This document shows positions 8,649-16,613 of a DNA stretch of 26,556 nt, piece by piece. The notes beneath the pieces were generated by a model. It was given only the letters and a program-made list of their open reading frames with translations. It was not told the DNA's origin and searched no databases. Source of the stretch: CAYJBP01 sp964368605 (GTDB lineage Bacteria; Bacillota; Dehalobacteriia; UBA4068); the NCBI GenBank assembly GCA_964368605.1, contig CAYJBP010000024.1, positions 1 to 26,556 of the forward strand, in the 5' to 3' direction. Positions within the stretch are counted from its first letter, which is position 1; every line of letters begins with the position of its first letter. A program made the translations under genes and the position numbers.

Positions 8649-9296
8649 TTATTGGCCTTTAATGCGGCAATCTAATTGCTCGTAGGTAGCCGATACGGCA
8701 GCAATTTGCTCGCGCAAGCGCTTCATTTCGGTCATGATTGGGTCCGGCAAGTTGATTTGATCTAAGTCGGCAGAAGGCATCCGCTCGGTTTTTTGCTTAA
8801 CAATGCGCCCCGGTATACCTACCACCGTGCAATTGGGCGGCACTTCTTTTAGCACCACCGAATTAGAGCCTACCTGGCAATTATCGCCTATTTTAAAGGG
8901 GCCCAATACCTTAACCCCCGAGCCAATCAAAACATTATTACCAATAGTTGGATGACGCTTACCGCTATCTTTGCCGGTACCGCCTAAAGTTACCCCATGA
9001 TAAATGGTGCAATTATCGCCTATTTCGGCGGTTTCGCCAATTACAATGCCCATGCCATGATCGATAAATAGATTATTGCCGATTTTGGCACCGGGATGAA
9101 TTTCGATACCGGTAAAAAAGCGGCCGCTTTGCGAAAAAAAGCGAGCTAAAAAGAATAGATTATGCTTATAAAAAAAATGGCCGATCTTATGCCAAACCAA
9201 AGCATGAAAGCCGGCATAAAGCAAAATAACTTCCAAAACATTTTTAGCAGCCGGATCTTTTTCGGCCATATTGCGAGCATCACTTAATAAAGACAT
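8649..9296 (-). CDS. cysE: Serine O-acetyltransferase
   Basis: CysE transfers an acetyl group from acetyl-CoA to serine, the first step of cysteine synthesis. This 215-residue protein has the short N-terminal helical region typical of Firmicutes, then left-handed beta-helix hexapeptide repeats including the catalytic DHGMGIVIGETAEIGD stretch and GVTLGGTGKDSGKRHPTIG. GGAGGG precedes the ATG by 5 bases. It has its own promoter upstream and is followed closely by uvrB. No T-box or SAM riboswitch fits in the short leader, only a small palindrome near 9335-9352. Confidence 0.96.
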   Translation of the reverse strand: MSLLSDARNMAEKDPAAKNVLEVILLYAGFHALVWHKIGHFFYKHNLFFLARFFSQSGRFFTGIEIHPGAKIGNNLFIDHGMGIVIGETAEIGDNCTIYHGVTLGGTGKDSGKRHPTIGNNVLIGSGVKVLGPFKIGDNCQVGSNSVVLKEVPPNCTVVGIPGRIVKQKTERMPSADLDQINLPDPIMTEMKRLREQIAAVSATYEQLDCRIKGQ

Positions 9297-9358
9297 ATAA
9301 TCCCTCCGCTGGCCAACCAGGCCAATATTATATCCTAGTAATTTACTAAGATATAATC

Positions 9359-9387
9359 ATTATATACCTTATTTCGGACAAATGCAA
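9359..9387 (-). promoter_or_regulatory. Promoter of cysE-uvrB
   Basis: TTGCAT (complement of 9382-9387), a 17-bp spacer and TATAAT (complement of 9359-9364) lie about 60 bases upstream of the cysE start. Confidence 0.8.
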
Positions 9388-9423
9388 TAGGCAATTTAAA
9401 ATTTATTGCCAATCCGTAGCGAC

Positions 9424-10026
9424 TTATTTAATCGAAACTATTTGCCCTTTATTAACACTAATTTGCAAAACCTTTTTTATTAACAAAGCCAGGCCAATGC
9501 TTAATAATAAAGTATTAAGATGGCTAATCGCCCCAAATTCGATGGCTAGTAGGCCTTTATTAAAATATGCGGTGGCCAGAATATGGCCACTTAATACTCC
9601 TAAACTTAGCCCACCGATAATCAGCGCATTTTTGCGGCTAATAATTAAGCCCATAATGGCCGCAAGGAGGGGCATTAAAATATAGCTATTAAAGGGCAAT
9701 CTGGCCAACCACCATAAAAGGCCGCTATTATATAAAAAGCAAATTACGCCGCTTAGCAGGGCGATTAAGCAAATATGCCAACGGCTGCGTCCATCAGCCA
9801 GCATTAAAAGGCGCAAACCAAAAATTAAGGCACAAATACCGCCGCCATTGATATATAAAGTGCCTAAATTAATATTAATAAATGTTGTTACTAAAAGCAC
9901 AAAGATAATCAAGAGCATTTTAGGGCAATTAAGCCTAAGCTCATAGCATAAGTTGCGCGGATTACCCTTGTACAAAGACCAGCTAAATGGCAGTAAAAAC
10001 ATAAAACCCCAAGCAATATCAGTCAT
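9424..10026 (-). CDS. Multi-spanning membrane protein of unknown function
   Basis: I do not recognise this 200-residue protein. It is almost entirely hydrophobic, with about six or seven predicted membrane helices separated by short basic loops, and it has no obvious catalytic motif. AAGGAGG lies 6 bases before the chosen ATG. An adjacent ATG one codon upstream is equally possible, while the earlier start at 10056 has no site. It is divergent from the SLH protein gene at 10150, and cysE lies downstream on the same strand with its own promoter. A short imperfect inverted repeat after the stop (near 9392-9412) lacks a T-run, so some read-through into cysE is possible. Confidence 0.7.
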   Translation of the reverse strand: MTDIAWGFMFLLPFSWSLYKGNPRNLCYELRLNCPKMLLIIFVLLVTTFININLGTLYINGGGICALIFGLRLLMLADGRSRWHICLIALLSGVICFLYNSGLLWWLARLPFNSYILMPLLAAIMGLIISRKNALIIGGLSLGVLSGHILATAYFNKGLLAIEFGAISHLNTLLLSIGLALLIKKVLQISVNKGQIVSIK

Positions 10027-10081
10027 CATATCCCTCCTTAATTTTATTATAACCAAAACTGTGCTATCTAAACCTTAGCCA

Positions 10082-10110
10082 TTGCCAATCCTTACCATCT
10101 ATGCTATAAT
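10082..10110 (+). promoter_or_regulatory. Promoter of the SLH protein gene
   Basis: TTGCCA (10082-10087), a 17-bp spacer and TATAAT (10105-10110) lie 40 bases upstream of the ATG at 10150, giving a short leader. Confidence 0.82.
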
Positions 10111-10149
10111 AATCCACATCAATTAATTTCAATTTAAGGAGTAGCAATA

Positions 10150-11298
10150 ATGCGATTAAAAATAATAGCTATTTTGTTTTGCCTGTTAATTAGTTTGGCT
10201 TTAACTAATAATCAGGCTCAAGCCCAGCCACTATATGAAGCCGAAGCCCAAGTTTTGGGCAATTTGGGGCTTTTTTTGGGTACCGAACATGGCTATGAAT
10301 TAGAACGAGCAGCCAGCCGCGCCGAGGCCGCCGTGGTTTTGGTACGCTTAATCGGTAAAGAGCAGTTTATCACCGATTATAATTATCAAACCCCGTTTAA
10401 TGATTTGCCTGAATGGGCCGAGGATCATATCGCCTATCTTTATCATCAAGGCATTGTTAATGGTATGAAAGATAGCGTATACGGCTCTATTTATCCGCTA
10501 ACCGTCCAGCAATACTGCGCCCTTTTACTGCGTAGCCTAAATTATACGGAAGCCGACGGCGATTTTAGCTATGATCAAACTCTGGCCAAGGCCGCCCAAG
10601 TAGGGCTTTTAAATGCCGAGCAGGCTGCTAATCTAAGCAATACTCAAAATATTAACCGTGATTTAGTGGTAGCCATTGCCTATAATGCCCTTACCTGTAC
10701 TTTTAAGAATGAGAATATTACCCTTTTGGAAATGTTATATCTTGAAAATGCCATTACCGGTGCCCAATTGCAGTCGATACAATATGATCAGCACTTAGCC
10801 CCTTTTATTACCCTAATTTTAAAGGAAGAGCAAATCGCCCCACTAATTAATGAAGAAATTAAATTAGAACGCGAATTAGGCCTTGATAATTCCAATGATA
10901 GCCCCGATTTAGCCGAGGCGGCCGGCATCCCATTTATGCTAGATGGCATGCTGGAAGGCATTTTTGCGGTGAATGATGCTAATTATATGGATGCTTTGGA
11001 TTATTATAGCATTATTGCTCCTAAAGATGGCCAATTATTAGTAATCGCAAATCTTAAAACCGCAAATAATCCCGATTTGCTCGAAAACTTGCGAATATCG
11101 GTGGAAACCGAAAATAATGGTCAAATCGAGATTATCTCACGTGTTTATCAAGCCATTGACAAACAGGATCAAAGTACGGTAGTTTTAGCGCAGGCCGAAG
11201 TTAAGGCCGATCAGGAGTATTTTATCTGCATTTATTATTATGATGATGCCCTTGCTTTGCCTACCGCTTATCAAATCCAAATTAGCCTGGATGATTAA
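10150..11298 (+). CDS. Secreted SLH-domain protein, function unknown
   Basis: This 382-residue protein has a clear signal peptide (about 1-25, ending AQA). About residues 30-190 form degenerate S-layer homology repeats: RAASRAEAAVVLVRL, then FNDLPEWAEDHIAYLYHQGIVNG followed by LTVQQYCALLLRSL, and a weaker third ending in NRDLVVAIAYNALT. The rest (about 200-382) is an acidic region I do not recognise, with a beta-rich tail. The SLH repeats should attach it to the cell wall. AAGGAG precedes the ATG by 8 bases. It forms a single-gene unit with its own promoter and a shared bidirectional terminator. It differs from the SLH protein at 4709 because the SLH repeats come first and there is no alpha/alpha barrel. 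Confidence 0.82.
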   Translation: MRLKIIAILFCLLISLALTNNQAQAQPLYEAEAQVLGNLGLFLGTEHGYELERAASRAEAAVVLVRLIGKEQFITDYNYQTPFNDLPEWAEDHIAYLYHQGIVNGMKDSVYGSIYPLTVQQYCALLLRSLNYTEADGDFSYDQTLAKAAQVGLLNAEQAANLSNTQNINRDLVVAIAYNALTCTFKNENITLLEMLYLENAITGAQLQSIQYDQHLAPFITLILKEEQIAPLINEEIKLERELGLDNSNDSPDLAEAAGIPFMLDGMLEGIFAVNDANYMDALDYYSIIAPKDGQLLVIANLKTANNPDLLENLRISVETENNGQIEIISRVYQAIDKQDQSTVVLAQAEVKADQEYFICIYYYDDALALPTAYQIQISLDD

Positions 11299-11307
11299 AT
11301 ATGTAAA

Positions 11308-11367
11308 TGAGCTATTGCCATCAATTAAAACGGCCAATAATTGGCTCGGTTTTATGGCAATAGCTCA
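11308..11367. terminator. Long bidirectional terminator hairpin
   Basis: A 14-bp perfect outer stem (11308-11321 with 11354-11367) encloses a second imperfect stem centred on CCAATAATTGG. It lies between the convergent SLH gene and the SASP gene. A TTTT run follows on the plus strand, and A/T-rich sequence follows on the other. Confidence 0.75.
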
Positions 11368-11383
11368 ATTTTAGCAAATAAAG

Positions 11384-11638
11384 TTAGCCTTGAGTGTGAA
11401 TGGTAGAAGCGGAGCTATTAACTGCCGAAGTATGGCCTTGAGATAAAGCTTGCTCGGCAAAAGCAACCATTTTTTTGGTCATATTACCGCCAACATAACC
11501 GTTTTGACGCGAAGAAAGCTGACCTTTATCAATTTGATCATAGTTAGAAATGCCCAATTCGCTGGCTACTTCCATTTTAAAGTTCTTTAAAGCGGAAGAA
11601 GCGGCAGGAACAGTGGGGTTATTATTGTTTCTGCTCAT
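11384..11638 (-). CDS. Alpha/beta-type small acid-soluble spore protein
   Basis: SASPs coat the DNA of dormant spores and protect it from UV and heat, then are degraded on germination. The 84 residues contain the GPR cleavage region FKMEVASELGI (about 20-30) and the DNA-binding helix region QNGYVGGNMTKKMVAFAEQ, both diagnostic of the alpha/beta class. AGGAGGTG precedes the ATG. A sigma-G-like promoter lies immediately upstream, matching forespore expression. It lies directly downstream of gpr, whose product cleaves it. Confidence 0.96.
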   Translation of the reverse strand: MSRNNNNPTVPAASSALKNFKMEVASELGISNYDQIDKGQLSSRQNGYVGGNMTKKMVAFAEQALSQGHTSAVNSSASTIHTQG

Positions 11639-11670
11639 TTGTTTTTCACCTCCTTTTTCGGTGTTGATAC

Positions 11671-11700
11671 TATTGTGCGCAAGGGCTTAAATATATATTC
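11671..11700 (-). promoter_or_regulatory. Sigma-G-like forespore promoter of the SASP gene
   Basis: On the minus strand GAATAT (complement of 11695-11700), a 17-bp spacer and CACAATA (complement of 11671-11677) fit the sigma-G pattern (GNATR, 17-18, CATNNTA) with one mismatch in the -10. It lies about 35 bases upstream of the SASP start. No sigma-A-like pair is seen there. Confidence 0.65.
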
Positions 11701-11749
11701 ATTTTTTTATTTCCTTTTTTATCCACTGCCATATCCCCTGCTAAACAAT

Positions 11750-12748
11750 TTATATCCTTAAATAATGGCGATAATTTTGCTCATTTACGGCCGGATGGAT
11801 GGCCTGCGCAATAGCCGCCGCCAGGATTTGGGCACTATCATCGATTAGCTGATCGATATCTTTAGGCGTTACAATTAAATTGCCTTCAAAATTGGCCAGC
11901 ACTTGGCGGCAAATAAAATCCGCACTTGGCTGATTTTGCAGATACCCCTGCCCTTGACTTTGCGCTTGCCCCCAATTTTTAGCCTGCTCTTGATAATATA
12001 AATTTAAAGCCTCATAGATAATAAACTGGCAGTTTACCACCATTGGCACACCGATGGCAATTAGGGGTATCTTTAAACTTTCTTTATCTATGCTCATTCT
12101 TTTATTGCCTAATCCCGAACCTGGATTAATACCGCTATCGGTAATTTGAATGGTATTACCTAAACGGCTAATGCTGCCTGCGGCTAAGCTATCGATGGCA
12201 ATTATCGCAGCCGGCTTAATACTTTTGGCCACCGCCTTGATAATTTCGGCAGTTTCTATGCCGGTAATGCCCAGCACCCCGGGTGCTAAAGCCGCTACCG
12301 GCCTTAATCCGTCCAAAGCTTGGCTATCATTAAGCTTAAATAGATGGCGGGTAGCAAAACTATGCTCGATAACCTTAGGGCCTAAAGCATCTGGTGTAGC
12401 TTGATCATTACCTAGGCCAACTAGCAATATCGGGCTTTGAACGTCAAAAGGGGGCAAAAGCTGTTTTAGGCTATGGCCAACCACACCGGCGATGCTATCG
12501 ATAAAATCCTCACTATTAATAGTAGGAATATCTATTGTAATATAAATCCCCTTTTTTTTGCCGATTTTTTGAGCAGCATCTTCGCTAAAAACTTCGATAG
12601 TAGTAATTTTGATATCATCGATTTGCTCGATATTTTCGCTTATCCCGTCAATTTCTTGATTAGTGCTGCCGCGCAATATTTGCGAAGCTTCGCTAATCAA
12701 ATCAAGGTTAGGAATTTGATTAGCGGCAAAAGACTTATTTTGTTGCAT
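11750..12748 (-). CDS. gpr: Germination protease GPR
   Basis: GPR is made in the forespore as a zymogen and degrades small acid-soluble spore proteins when the spore germinates. The 332 residues match the family over their full length: an N-terminal pro-region, VGLGNDQATPDALGPKV, the ALAPGVLGITGIET block, IAIDSLAAGSISRLG with the conserved central Asp, and DSGINPGSGLGNKR. A Gln/Gly-rich insertion (about residues 253-270) sits before the C-terminal part. GGAGGTGAT precedes the ATG. A GGTTATACTA sequence about 30 bases upstream resembles a sigma-F -10 element, but its -35 is weak. No terminator is visible between this gene and the SASP gene downstream. Confidence 0.97.
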   Translation of the reverse strand: MQQNKSFAANQIPNLDLISEASQILRGSTNQEIDGISENIEQIDDIKITTIEVFSEDAAQKIGKKKGIYITIDIPTINSEDFIDSIAGVVGHSLKQLLPPFDVQSPILLVGLGNDQATPDALGPKVIEHSFATRHLFKLNDSQALDGLRPVAALAPGVLGITGIETAEIIKAVAKSIKPAAIIAIDSLAAGSISRLGNTIQITDSGINPGSGLGNKRMSIDKESLKIPLIAIGVPMVVNCQFIIYEALNLYYQEQAKNWGQAQSQGQGYLQNQPSADFICRQVLANFEGNLIVTPKDIDQLIDDSAQILAAAIAQAIHPAVNEQNYRHYLRI

Positions 12749-12818
12749 TAAATCACCTCCTTAATAGCAAATAGTATAACCGATATTTGATTAAATTAAT
12801 TAAGTTGGCAGGAAGAGT

Positions 12819-13005
12819 GCAGCCCAAAATAGAATACAAAATAGGATATAAGCTAAAAAAAGAGGGCTGCGAAAGATATCACAGCCCCATTAAACGAGCA
12901 AAATCAGCAAAACTGATTATACTCGGAAAAAGGAAAGGTCTTGCCTTTCCTAAAACTATTATTAGCAATTAAATATTTTTTATACAACAATTTTTGCTAA
13001 TTTTT
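12819..13005. repeat. Intergenic region with several inverted repeats upstream of rsmD
   Basis: The 268-base gap between the divergent gpr and rsmD genes holds no convincing gene. I see GCAGCCC near 12819 pairing with GGGCTGC near 12864, then an 8-bp hairpin AGGAAAGG/CCTTTCCT (12931-12951, loop TCTTG) that has a T-run on its minus-strand side. Just before the rsmD ribosome binding site, ATTAGCAA/TTGCTAAT (12961-12968 with 12994-13001) is followed by TTTT. The last could attenuate rsmD. The role of the others is unknown. Confidence 0.5.
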
Positions 13006-13016
13006 AGGAGGAAATT

Positions 13017-13562
13017 GTGCGGATAATTGCCGGCACTGCCAAAGGCCGCATTTTAAAAACTGCCGATGGCTTAAATACCCGCCCCACGGCCGACAGGGTT
13101 AAAGAGGCCATCTTTAGTAGCCTTTATCAAAAAACTATTGGCGCCAATATCTTAGATGTATTTGCCGGTAGCGGGGCTTTTGCTCTGGAGGCTTTAAGCC
13201 GCAATGCAACCTATGCCACCTTAATCGAGCAAGATAGAGCGGCAATTTGTGCCATTAATGCCAATATCGCCAATTGTGGTTTTGAGCAAAAAACGCAGCT
13301 TTTAAAAGGCGATGCCCTAAAAATCTTGGCCAAACTTAATCAACAATATCAATTGATTTTTTTAGATCCACCTTATAATCAAGGCCTGCTTAATCCAATT
13401 TTAGCCCTAATCAGCAAACATAAATTATTGGCTAAAGACGGCCTAATCATTATCGAAACAACAACTAAGGGTAGCGAGTTTAACTGCCCAACTAATTTTC
13501 AAATCGATAAAAAGGCCTGCTATGGGCAAACTACTATTTATTATATAATGGAGGGAGCTTAA
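13017..13562 (+). CDS. rsmD: 16S rRNA (guanine966-N2)-methyltransferase
   Basis: RsmD methylates G966 of 16S rRNA using S-adenosylmethionine. The 181 residues include the N-terminal RIIAGTAKGR, the SAM-binding DVFAGSGAFALEAL (about 41-54), a LIEQD acidic loop and the catalytic LDPPYNQG (about 116-123). The start is GTG, five bases after AGGAGG. A downstream coiled-coil gene begins four bases after the stop. In Bacillus the equivalent ylbH neighbours coaD and ylbJ. Here ylbJ is nearby but coaD is not. Confidence 0.95.
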   Translation: MRIIAGTAKGRILKTADGLNTRPTADRVKEAIFSSLYQKTIGANILDVFAGSGAFALEALSRNATYATLIEQDRAAICAINANIANCGFEQKTQLLKGDALKILAKLNQQYQLIFLDPPYNQGLLNPILALISKHKLLAKDGLIIIETTTKGSEFNCPTNFQIDKKACYGQTTIYYIMEGA

Positions 13563-13565
13563 TTA

Positions 13566-14039
13566 ATGGAAATACATAAAGTTTTGCAAGAAATGGAAGA
13601 GCATATTACCAATGCCTCGCGCATCCCATTAACCGGCAAGGTGATGGTTGACGGGGATTTGATTTTGGAGTTTATCGACAAAATTCATGTTTCTTTACCC
13701 GAGGAATTAAAAAGAGCCCAAGAAGTGCTAAAGCATAGCGATAAATTAATGGAAAGCATGGAAAGCCAAGGCAAATTAATTTTAAACGATGCCCGCGAAC
13801 AGGCAGATAAATTAGTTTTAGATACCGAAATATATCAACTGGCTTTACGTAAGGGCGAGGAAATTATACGCCAAGCCGAGGCCAATGCTGCCGCCTTGCA
13901 GCAGGATTCTTTGATTTGGTCGGATGATGTCTTGCATCAACTGGAACTTAATCTGGAAAAGGTAATCTACTCGATTAAGCAAAACCGGGAAGATTTGCGC
14001 AAATATCCGGTAACCGGCGGCGACCATTCGCCCGAATAA
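13566..14039 (+). CDS. Small coiled-coil protein, ATPase-subunit-like, unknown function
   Basis: This 157-residue protein is predicted to be helical, with a long charged central segment (about 45-150) rich in Glu, Lys, Gln and Ala that resembles DivIVA-like or ATP synthase subunit B/E stalk coiled coils. A short N-terminal domain (about 1-40) includes LTGKVMVDGDLILEFIDKI. Similar proteins occur beside rsmD in other Clostridia and are often labelled as ATPase, but I see no nucleotide-binding motif. The ATG follows rsmD by three bases with GGAGGG 10 bases upstream, so the two are co-transcribed. The gene ends 22 bases from the convergent ylbJ with no clear terminator between them. Confidence 0.72.
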   Translation: MEIHKVLQEMEEHITNASRIPLTGKVMVDGDLILEFIDKIHVSLPEELKRAQEVLKHSDKLMESMESQGKLILNDAREQADKLVLDTEIYQLALRKGEEIIRQAEANAAALQQDSLIWSDDVLHQLELNLEKVIYSIKQNREDLRKYPVTGGDHSPE

Positions 14040-14061
14040 GAAGCTTTTACACTAATCCTAA

Positions 14062-15195
14062 TTAAGGCCATACTTTTAGCTTAGCAAACAGCCCCAAAAG
14101 CAAGCCAACTAATAATAAAACTATAGCTAAGCCCAGGCTATAAAGCCAAATCATACTACTATCTATAATCAAGGGCAAGCCAATAATGCTGCTTGGCAAA
14201 GTCAATTTTTGGCAAAGAAAATGCATTGCCACATAGGAAATTAGGGCATGAATTAGGCGGCTGATAATATATAATCTAATCTTAATTTTGCAATCGGCCA
14301 CCATGGCCGCTACTTGTGCTTGCACCGAAAAACCACCAAAGGCCAAAATGGCGGCGATAATCGGCAAAGTTTGGCCTAAAGCCAATCCCGATTGCGCAGC
14401 CTGCTCAATACCTAAGCTCATTTCCCAGATGCCATAAGATAAGGCGCTGGCCAGCCCGGGGCTAATCCCCAAATTATAAAGCGGCCTAAGCAAAAAACTA
14501 AGGATGCCGCCTTGTTCCAGCATGGCCAGCAAAACAGCAAAAAACGTCATATAGCAGCCGATTAAGCTAATATTGGTAAAAGAGGCATAGGCCGCCTTTT
14601 TTAGCAAGTTGCCAATGCTTATCTGCTCTAAAACCTGCTTATGTACAGCGCTATTTAAAGGCGCTGTTTTTATTTGCCGATAATCCTTTTTAGCCAAAAG
14701 CCCCAAACCAATACCTATCAATAAATTACCACCATAATGCACCGCCATCAAAGCCCCTGCTAAATGTGGGCTAGCTAATAGTCCTGCCGCCAAAGCCACA
14801 CTAATATAAAGCGGGCTGGCATTATTTGTAAAGGCAATTAAGCGCGCGCCTTCTTCGGCATTGATTTGGCCGCTTTGATAAAGCCCTGCCGAAATTGCAG
14901 CCCCACCCGGAAAACCCGAGCTAAAGCCCAGCAAAACTGCCAAAGCCGCCGCCCCCGGCAAACGGAATAAGGGGCGCATTAATGGGTTTAGCAAGCGTGA
15001 TAAATGCGGTACCAGCCCCAATTTAAGCAAAAGTTCGGCGCTGATAAAAAATGGTAATAGCGATGGCAATATCATTCGCCACCATAAGTTAAGGGCGGCC
15101 TGGGCGGCTTTTACCGCCTCGGCCGGGAAAATTATCATCGCCAACATCATCAATACCAAACCTAGACTAAAAAAAATTATTGTTTTTATGCCCAT
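14062..15195 (-). CDS. ylbJ: Sporulation integral membrane protein YlbJ
   Basis: YlbJ is a polytopic membrane protein of the nucleoside-recognition (Gate) family and is needed for normal spore cortex formation in Bacillus. The 377 residues contain about eight hydrophobic helices and the family blocks LLPFFISAELLLKLG (about 45-59), LMRPLFRLPG and GFSSGFPGGAAISAGLYQSGQI, with ARLIAFTNNASPLYI after them. AAGGAG precedes the ATG by 8 bases. It is convergent with the rsmD pair and divergent from ackA. The linkage to rsmD matches the ylbH-ylbJ neighbourhood known in Bacillus. A sporulation promoter was not identified in the short upstream region, which also carries the ackA promoter. Confidence 0.93.
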   Translation of the reverse strand: MGIKTIIFFSLGLVLMMLAMIIFPAEAVKAAQAALNLWWRMILPSLLPFFISAELLLKLGLVPHLSRLLNPLMRPLFRLPGAAALAVLLGFSSGFPGGAAISAGLYQSGQINAEEGARLIAFTNNASPLYISVALAAGLLASPHLAGALMAVHYGGNLLIGIGLGLLAKKDYRQIKTAPLNSAVHKQVLEQISIGNLLKKAAYASFTNISLIGCYMTFFAVLLAMLEQGGILSFLLRPLYNLGISPGLASALSYGIWEMSLGIEQAAQSGLALGQTLPIIAAILAFGGFSVQAQVAAMVADCKIKIRLYIISRLIHALISYVAMHFLCQKLTLPSSIIGLPLIIDSSMIWLYSLGLAIVLLLVGLLLGLFAKLKVWP

Positions 15196-15230
15196 TTTGT
15201 CAACTCCTTAGAAAAAAAAGCAATTTACTA

Positions 15231-15260
15231 TTGCCGTAATAAATTAACTTGTGATATAAT
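15231..15260 (+). promoter_or_regulatory. Promoter of ackA
   Basis: TTGCCG (15231-15236), an 18-bp spacer and TATAAT (15255-15260) precede the ackA start by about 50 bases. GGGAGG supplies the ribosome binding site. Confidence 0.78.
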
Positions 15261-15311
15261 AAATGGGTATGACTTATATAACTCAAATAACAGTTTTCGG
15301 GAGGATTATTA

Positions 15312-16499
15312 ATGAAAATCTTAGTTTTAAACTGCGGTAGCTCTTCTTTAAAGTATCAACTATTTAATATGGAAGACGAAAGCGTAATGGCCAAAGGTTT
15401 AGTTGAGCAAATCGGTTTGGACGGTTCGGTTTTAAATCATCAAAAAACAGGCCAAGACAAAAAGAAAATTATGGCCGATATCCCCAATCATGGTGTTGCT
15501 ATCGAATTGGTTGTAGCTGCTTTAACCGATAAAGATCATGGCGTAATCAGCGACATGAAGGAAATTAATGCCGTTGGCCATCGCACCATTCATGGCGGCC
15601 CGATTTCCGAAGCCAGCCTAATTAATGAGCAAGTTGTAGCCACCATGGAAGAAATGATCGATTTAGCTCCTTTGCATAATCCGCCCTGCATAACCGGTAT
15701 TAGAGCCTGCGAGGAAAAAATGCCCGGCGTGCCAATGGTTGGCGTTTTTGATACAGCTTTCCATCAAACCATGCCCCCCGTATCTTATATGTATGCGCTA
15801 CCCTATGAGTATTATGAAAAATATAAAGTGCGCCGCTATGGCTTCCATGGCACCTCGCATCGCTTTATCAGCAAGCGTGCTTTAGAATTAATGGGCAATC
15901 CCGATCATAGCAAAATTATTTCTTGCCATTTAGGCAATGGCTCTTCTTTATGCGCTATTGTTGACGGCAAATCTTATAATACAACCATGGGCTTTACCCC
16001 ATTAGAAGGCCTGGTAATGGGCACTCGCTCCGGCGATTTCGACCCGGCCATCGTACCTTTTATTATGGAAAAAGAAAACTTAACTACCGGCGAGCTTAAT
16101 ACTGTGCTTAATAAAAAATCGGGCTTAGCAGGCATTTCCGGCGTTAGCAGCGATATGCGCTATATCGAAGAAGCTGCCGCCAAAGGCAATGAAAAAGCCC
16201 AACTTTCCTTAGATATGTTTAATCAGCGTGTAGTTAGCTATATTGGCGCTTATGCCGCCCAAATGAATGGTGTGGATGCAATTTTATTCACCGCCGGCAT
16301 TGGCGAAAACGGCACCGACACCCGTGAAGCCATCTGCAAGCAATTGGAATACTTAGGCGTAGAATTTGATGCCGAGGCCAATAATTGCCGCGGCAAAGAA
16401 GTTTTAATTTCTAAGCCCGGTTCCAAGGTTAAAGTTTATGTAATTCCTACCAATGAGGAATTAATGATTGCCCGTGACACCATGGAATTAATAAAATAA
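15312..16499 (+). CDS. ackA: Acetate kinase
   Basis: AckA interconverts acetyl phosphate and ADP with acetate and ATP, giving substrate-level ATP in fermenting bacteria. The 395 residues are full length: the N-terminal LNCGSSSLKYQ phosphate-binding motif (about 6-16), the HRTIHGGP block, VFDTAFHQTMPP, RRYGFHGTSHRF with the active-site His, CHLGNGSSLCA, and TRSGDFDP. The C-terminal IGENGTDTRE and PTNEELMIARD are intact. It has its own promoter and terminator. The usual partner pta is not next to it, so acetyl phosphate must be supplied from a gene elsewhere. Confidence 0.99.
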   Translation: MKILVLNCGSSSLKYQLFNMEDESVMAKGLVEQIGLDGSVLNHQKTGQDKKKIMADIPNHGVAIELVVAALTDKDHGVISDMKEINAVGHRTIHGGPISEASLINEQVVATMEEMIDLAPLHNPPCITGIRACEEKMPGVPMVGVFDTAFHQTMPPVSYMYALPYEYYEKYKVRRYGFHGTSHRFISKRALELMGNPDHSKIISCHLGNGSSLCAIVDGKSYNTTMGFTPLEGLVMGTRSGDFDPAIVPFIMEKENLTTGELNTVLNKKSGLAGISGVSSDMRYIEEAAAKGNEKAQLSLDMFNQRVVSYIGAYAAQMNGVDAILFTAGIGENGTDTREAICKQLEYLGVEFDAEANNCRGKEVLISKPGSKVKVYVIPTNEELMIARDTMELIK

Positions 16500-16505
16500 T
16501 TGGCT

Positions 16506-16542
16506 AAAAACCGCTATTTTATTAAAAATAGCGGTTTTTTTT
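16506..16542 (+). terminator. Rho-independent terminator of ackA
   Basis: A stem of AAAAACCGCTATTTT with its complement, 3-nt loop, ends in a run of eight T residues. It lies seven bases after the ackA stop codon. Confidence 0.92.
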
Positions 16543-16543
16543 A

Positions 16544-16572
16544 TTGACATCACAAGCATTTACTTATATAAT
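16544..16572 (+). promoter_or_regulatory. Promoter of the DUF177-rpmF operon
   Basis: A consensus TTGACA (16544-16549), a 17-bp spacer and TATAAT (16567-16572) directly abut the T-run of the ackA terminator. Confidence 0.9.
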
Positions 16573-16613
16573 AGTATAGTGTGTTTTTAGATTTTGCCAT
16601 TTTAGGAGAATGT

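Noticed and set aside
12787..12972. Possible 61-residue gene between gpr and rsmD
   Set aside because: It begins with a non-ATG codon without a ribosome binding site, runs through several inverted repeats, and its product resembles no protein.
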